Shown here: piece after piece, positions 22,351 to 23,553 of the stretch
Numbering within the stretch: the stretch's first letter is position 1
Layout of the letters: the number at the start of each line of letters is the position of its first letter
Assembly: GCA_018664265.1 (NCBI GenBank)
Contig: JABJOR010000152.1
Span: 1-23,553, forward strand
Origin: Rhodospirillales bacterium
Lineage (GTDB): Bacteria > Pseudomonadota > Alphaproteobacteria > Rhodospirillales > Casp-alpha2
Reading direction: 5' to 3'
DNA length: 23,553 nt
Notes under the pieces: model-generated
Told to the model about the DNA's origin: nothing
What the model saw: the letters and a program-made list of their open reading frames with translations, nothing else
The model's database searches: none
Translations under genes and position numbers: made by a program

Positions 22351-22357
22351 TTATGTT
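22329..22357 (+). promoter_or_regulatory. Sigma-70 promoter of rpmJ
   Basis: A perfect TTGACA (22329-22334) is followed after exactly 17 bp by TATGTT (22352-22357), a four-of-six match to the -10 consensus. The predicted start near 22364 gives a leader of about 56 nt before rpmJ. Confidence 0.6.
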
Positions 22358-22419
22358 CCGCGCCTTGATCGGGAAAGCGCCCCAAGAGAATTAATGCGGA
22401 CAAAGCGGAAGATAGAGTT

Positions 22420-22545
22420 ATGAAAGTCAGAAATTCATTAAAATCGGCAAAAGTGCGGGATCGCAACTGTCGTGTCGTGCGCCGTAAAGGCCGCGTTCTG
22501 GTCATCAATAAGAAAAACCCGCGTTTTAAAGTACGCCAGGGTTAA
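22420..22545 (+). CDS. rpmJ: Ribosomal protein L36 (bL36), zinc-free type
   Basis: The 41-residue basic protein begins [20 protein letters not shown] and ends [12 protein letters not shown], the typical alphaproteobacterial L36. It is part of the large ribosomal subunit. It has a single cysteine (residue 17) and lacks the three-Cys/one-His zinc ribbon of the other L36 type, so it does not bind zinc. A GGAAG sequence lies about 10 bases upstream. It is a single-gene unit with its own promoter and an intrinsic terminator. Confidence 0.96.
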   Translation: MKVRNSLKSAKVRDRNCRVVRRKGRVLVINKKNPRFKVRQG

Positions 22546-22562
22546 TCATCAGATTGACTGCT

Positions 22563-22580
22563 GCTGTCTTTTAAGACAGC
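22563..22580 (+). repeat. Short hairpin after rpmJ
   Basis: GCTGTCTTTTAAGACAGC folds into a 7-8 bp perfect stem 18 bp after the rpmJ stop. It has no T-run behind it and stands just before the main terminator, so it may protect the transcript 3' end or simply add to termination. Confidence 0.45.
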
Positions 22581-22597
22581 CAAACAAGTTTCGTTAC

Positions 22598-22630
22598 AAA
22601 ACCGCGCCTTAGGGTGCGGTTTTGTCGTTT
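22598..22630 (+). terminator. Intrinsic terminator of rpmJ
   Basis: AAAACCGCGCC (22598-22608), loop TTAG, and GGTGCGGTTTT (22613-22623) form an 11-bp stem with one G-U pair; the right arm ends in TTTT and is followed by GTCGTTT. This is a classic A-tract/stem/T-tract intrinsic terminator. Confidence 0.85.
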
Positions 22631-22682
22631 GTGCTAAACCATCGAGTTAAAGAATCTAAATTAAATTCACAAAAAGGAGAGG

Positions 22683-22757
22683 ATGAAGCCAATCAGTCTG
22701 GATACGGAAGAAGATTGTATGCTATCCTCTATGAAAATAAAATTCTTGAGGGCCTAG
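22683..22757 (+). CDS. Possible 24-codon leader peptide ahead of the cheB-type gene
   Basis: An ATG at 22683 directly follows a very strong ribosome binding site (AAAAGGAGAGG). It opens a 24-codon frame beginning MKPISLDTEEDCMLSS and ending in TAG 8 bases before the cheB-type ATG. The cheB-type gene itself has only a distant GAGGG signal, so translation might be coupled through this frame. No family is recognised. The signal may instead belong to a longer upstream start of the cheB-type gene, whose frame is open back to a GTG at 22631. Confidence 0.25.
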   Translation: MKPISLDTEEDCMLSSMKIKFLRA

Positions 22758-22765
22758 CGAACAAA

Positions 22766-23553
22766 ATGTCACCTAATACACATATCAATAAAAACTCCCC
22801 TTATTCCGTTCTGCTTATTGCAGAAGAAGGCGTCGTCAATACGAATTTGGTAGATGTCCTCACAAAAACACAAGACATTGAATTGGTTGCCAATACCACC
22901 AATGGAGTTGATGGCGTATCTGCCGCTCGAAAACGTCATATCGATGTGTTTATTATCGACATAGGCATGAGGAATGAAGACCCTCTTGTAACATTAAAGC
23001 GAATTCTTCGTATTGATGAGCACGCAAAAATAGTCATGGCCTCAACGCTTAGTTTTAATAATGTCCGACGAAGCATGAAGGGATTTGAGCGCGGTGCCGC
23101 CGAGCTTATTAATACACCAGCTTCGTTCACACAGAAAAAAAGCGCCCTAGAGTTTAAATCTGAAACTCTGCGTATCGTACGTTCTCTGGGTGATGCCAGA
23201 CGCCAGGATTCCCCTCGATCTGCGCCGGAACCCCTTGTTTCAAGAGCAACCGCACCTGCACCTAAGGATATCACCTTGCGGCGAGCTTCTTCCATGCGAC
23301 CCAAGGTCCTCGCTATTGGAAGCTCAACCGGTGGCCCACAAGCATTGTTAGCCGTGATTGAAGGTTTACCAAAAAACATCCCGGTTCCTGTTTTTGTGAC
23401 CCAGCATATGCCAAAAACATTTACGGCTGCTCTTGCCGCGTCAATTTCTAAATCAACCGGGAAAACAGTTGTTGAAGGCAAAGACGAAATGCAAGCCTTG
23501 CCCGGCACTATCTATATAGCTCCGGGTGATTTCCATATGACAATTGGAGGCAG
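22766..23553 (+). CDS. cheB: CheB-type protein-glutamate methylesterase, partial, with atypical receiver domain
   Basis: The visible 262 residues start at ATG 22766 and run off the right edge; CheB is usually about 350 residues. Residues 13-120 are a response-regulator receiver with the phosphoacceptor position Asp65 (FIIDIGM). The usual Asp pair of the acidic pocket is Glu20-Glu21, and the invariant Lys is replaced (INTPAS, Thr117). A Pro/Ala/Arg-rich linker follows. The methylesterase domain begins near 180, with the nucleophile region IGSSTGGPQAL (Ser187) and VTQHMPKTFT (His214). CheB removes methyl groups from chemoreceptors during adaptation. The frame stays open upstream to 22631, so the start is uncertain. 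Confidence 0.88.
   Translation, partial: MSPNTHINKNSPYSVLLIAEEGVVNTNLVDVLTKTQDIELVANTTNGVDGVSAARKRHIDVFIIDIGMRNEDPLVTLKRILRIDEHAKIVMASTLSFNNVRRSMKGFERGAAELINTPASFTQKKSALEFKSETLRIVRSLGDARRQDSPRSAPEPLVSRATAPAPKDITLRRASSMRPKVLAIGSSTGGPQALLAVIEGLPKNIPVPVFVTQHMPKTFTAALAASISKSTGKTVVEGKDEMQALPGTIYIAPGDFHMTIGG

Noticed and set aside
22936..23508. Minus-strand 190-codon frame opposite the cheB-type gene
   Set aside because: The plus strand encodes clear receiver and methylesterase motifs over the same bases, so the antisense frame is a shadow.

Overview
The window looks like a chromosomal segment of a marine-type, motile alphaproteobacterium, probably in or near the Rhodospirillales. The signs are FNR-type regulation, a 41-residue zinc-free type of ribosomal protein L36, chemotaxis genes, a non-pyrrolysine MttB-family methyltransferase, and roughly half G+C coding DNA with AT-rich spacers. 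The taxonomic guess is inference from gene content, not from a marker gene. No rRNA, tRNA, insertion sequence, phage gene or CRISPR array was seen.

Region 1 (1-6281, minus strand) is one compact operon, read right to left: iorA, an iorB gene with a C-terminal KorD-like ferredoxin domain, korA, korB, korC, paaI, and paaK (cut by the window edge). It encodes two thiamine-diphosphate and iron-sulfur 2-oxoacid:acceptor oxidoreductases (an indolepyruvate/arylpyruvate type and a 2-oxoglutarate type) plus a phenylacetyl-CoA ligase and thioesterase. It looks designed to convert aryl pyruvates to aryl-acetyl-CoA and recycle CoA and free arylacetates. The only KorD-like subunit is fused to IorB, which suggests a shared electron-transfer module. 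An FNR-like box (6365-6378) lies in the divergent promoter region, which suits oxygen-sensitive enzymes.

Region 2 (6444-11518) starts with a divergently transcribed large mechanosensitive channel. It is followed by a tiny, extremely charged minus-strand protein, an orphan MttB-family methyltransferase, and an unrecognised soluble protein whose ribosome binding site lies in a perfect 12-bp inverted repeat. Region 3 (11567-12154) is a minus-strand lipoprotein with a PA-IL (LecA)-like calcium lectin domain.

Region 4 (12347-16335) is a tight plus-strand operon: agmatinase (speB), an LhgO-type L-2-hydroxyacid oxidase, guanidinobutyrase (gbuA) and a LuxR-type regulator. A good sigma-70 promoter precedes it, with a 17-bp palindrome at the start site. 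A convergent methyl-accepting chemotaxis protein (16356-18452) and an 846-bp AT-rich spacer follow. Then comes a second catabolic pair (19299-22300): a GlcD-like FAD 2-hydroxyacid dehydrogenase and a 2-ketoarginine decarboxylase (aruI). Together, agmatinase, AruI and GbuA represent two routes from arginine to putrescine or 4-aminobutyrate. The two flavin 2-hydroxyacid oxidoreductases of opposite-stereochemistry families suggest that a hydroxy analogue of arginine may also enter at 2-ketoarginine; this is a hypothesis.

Region 5 (22301-23553) holds rpmJ with its own promoter and terminator, and the start of a cheB-type gene whose receiver domain lacks several canonical residues.
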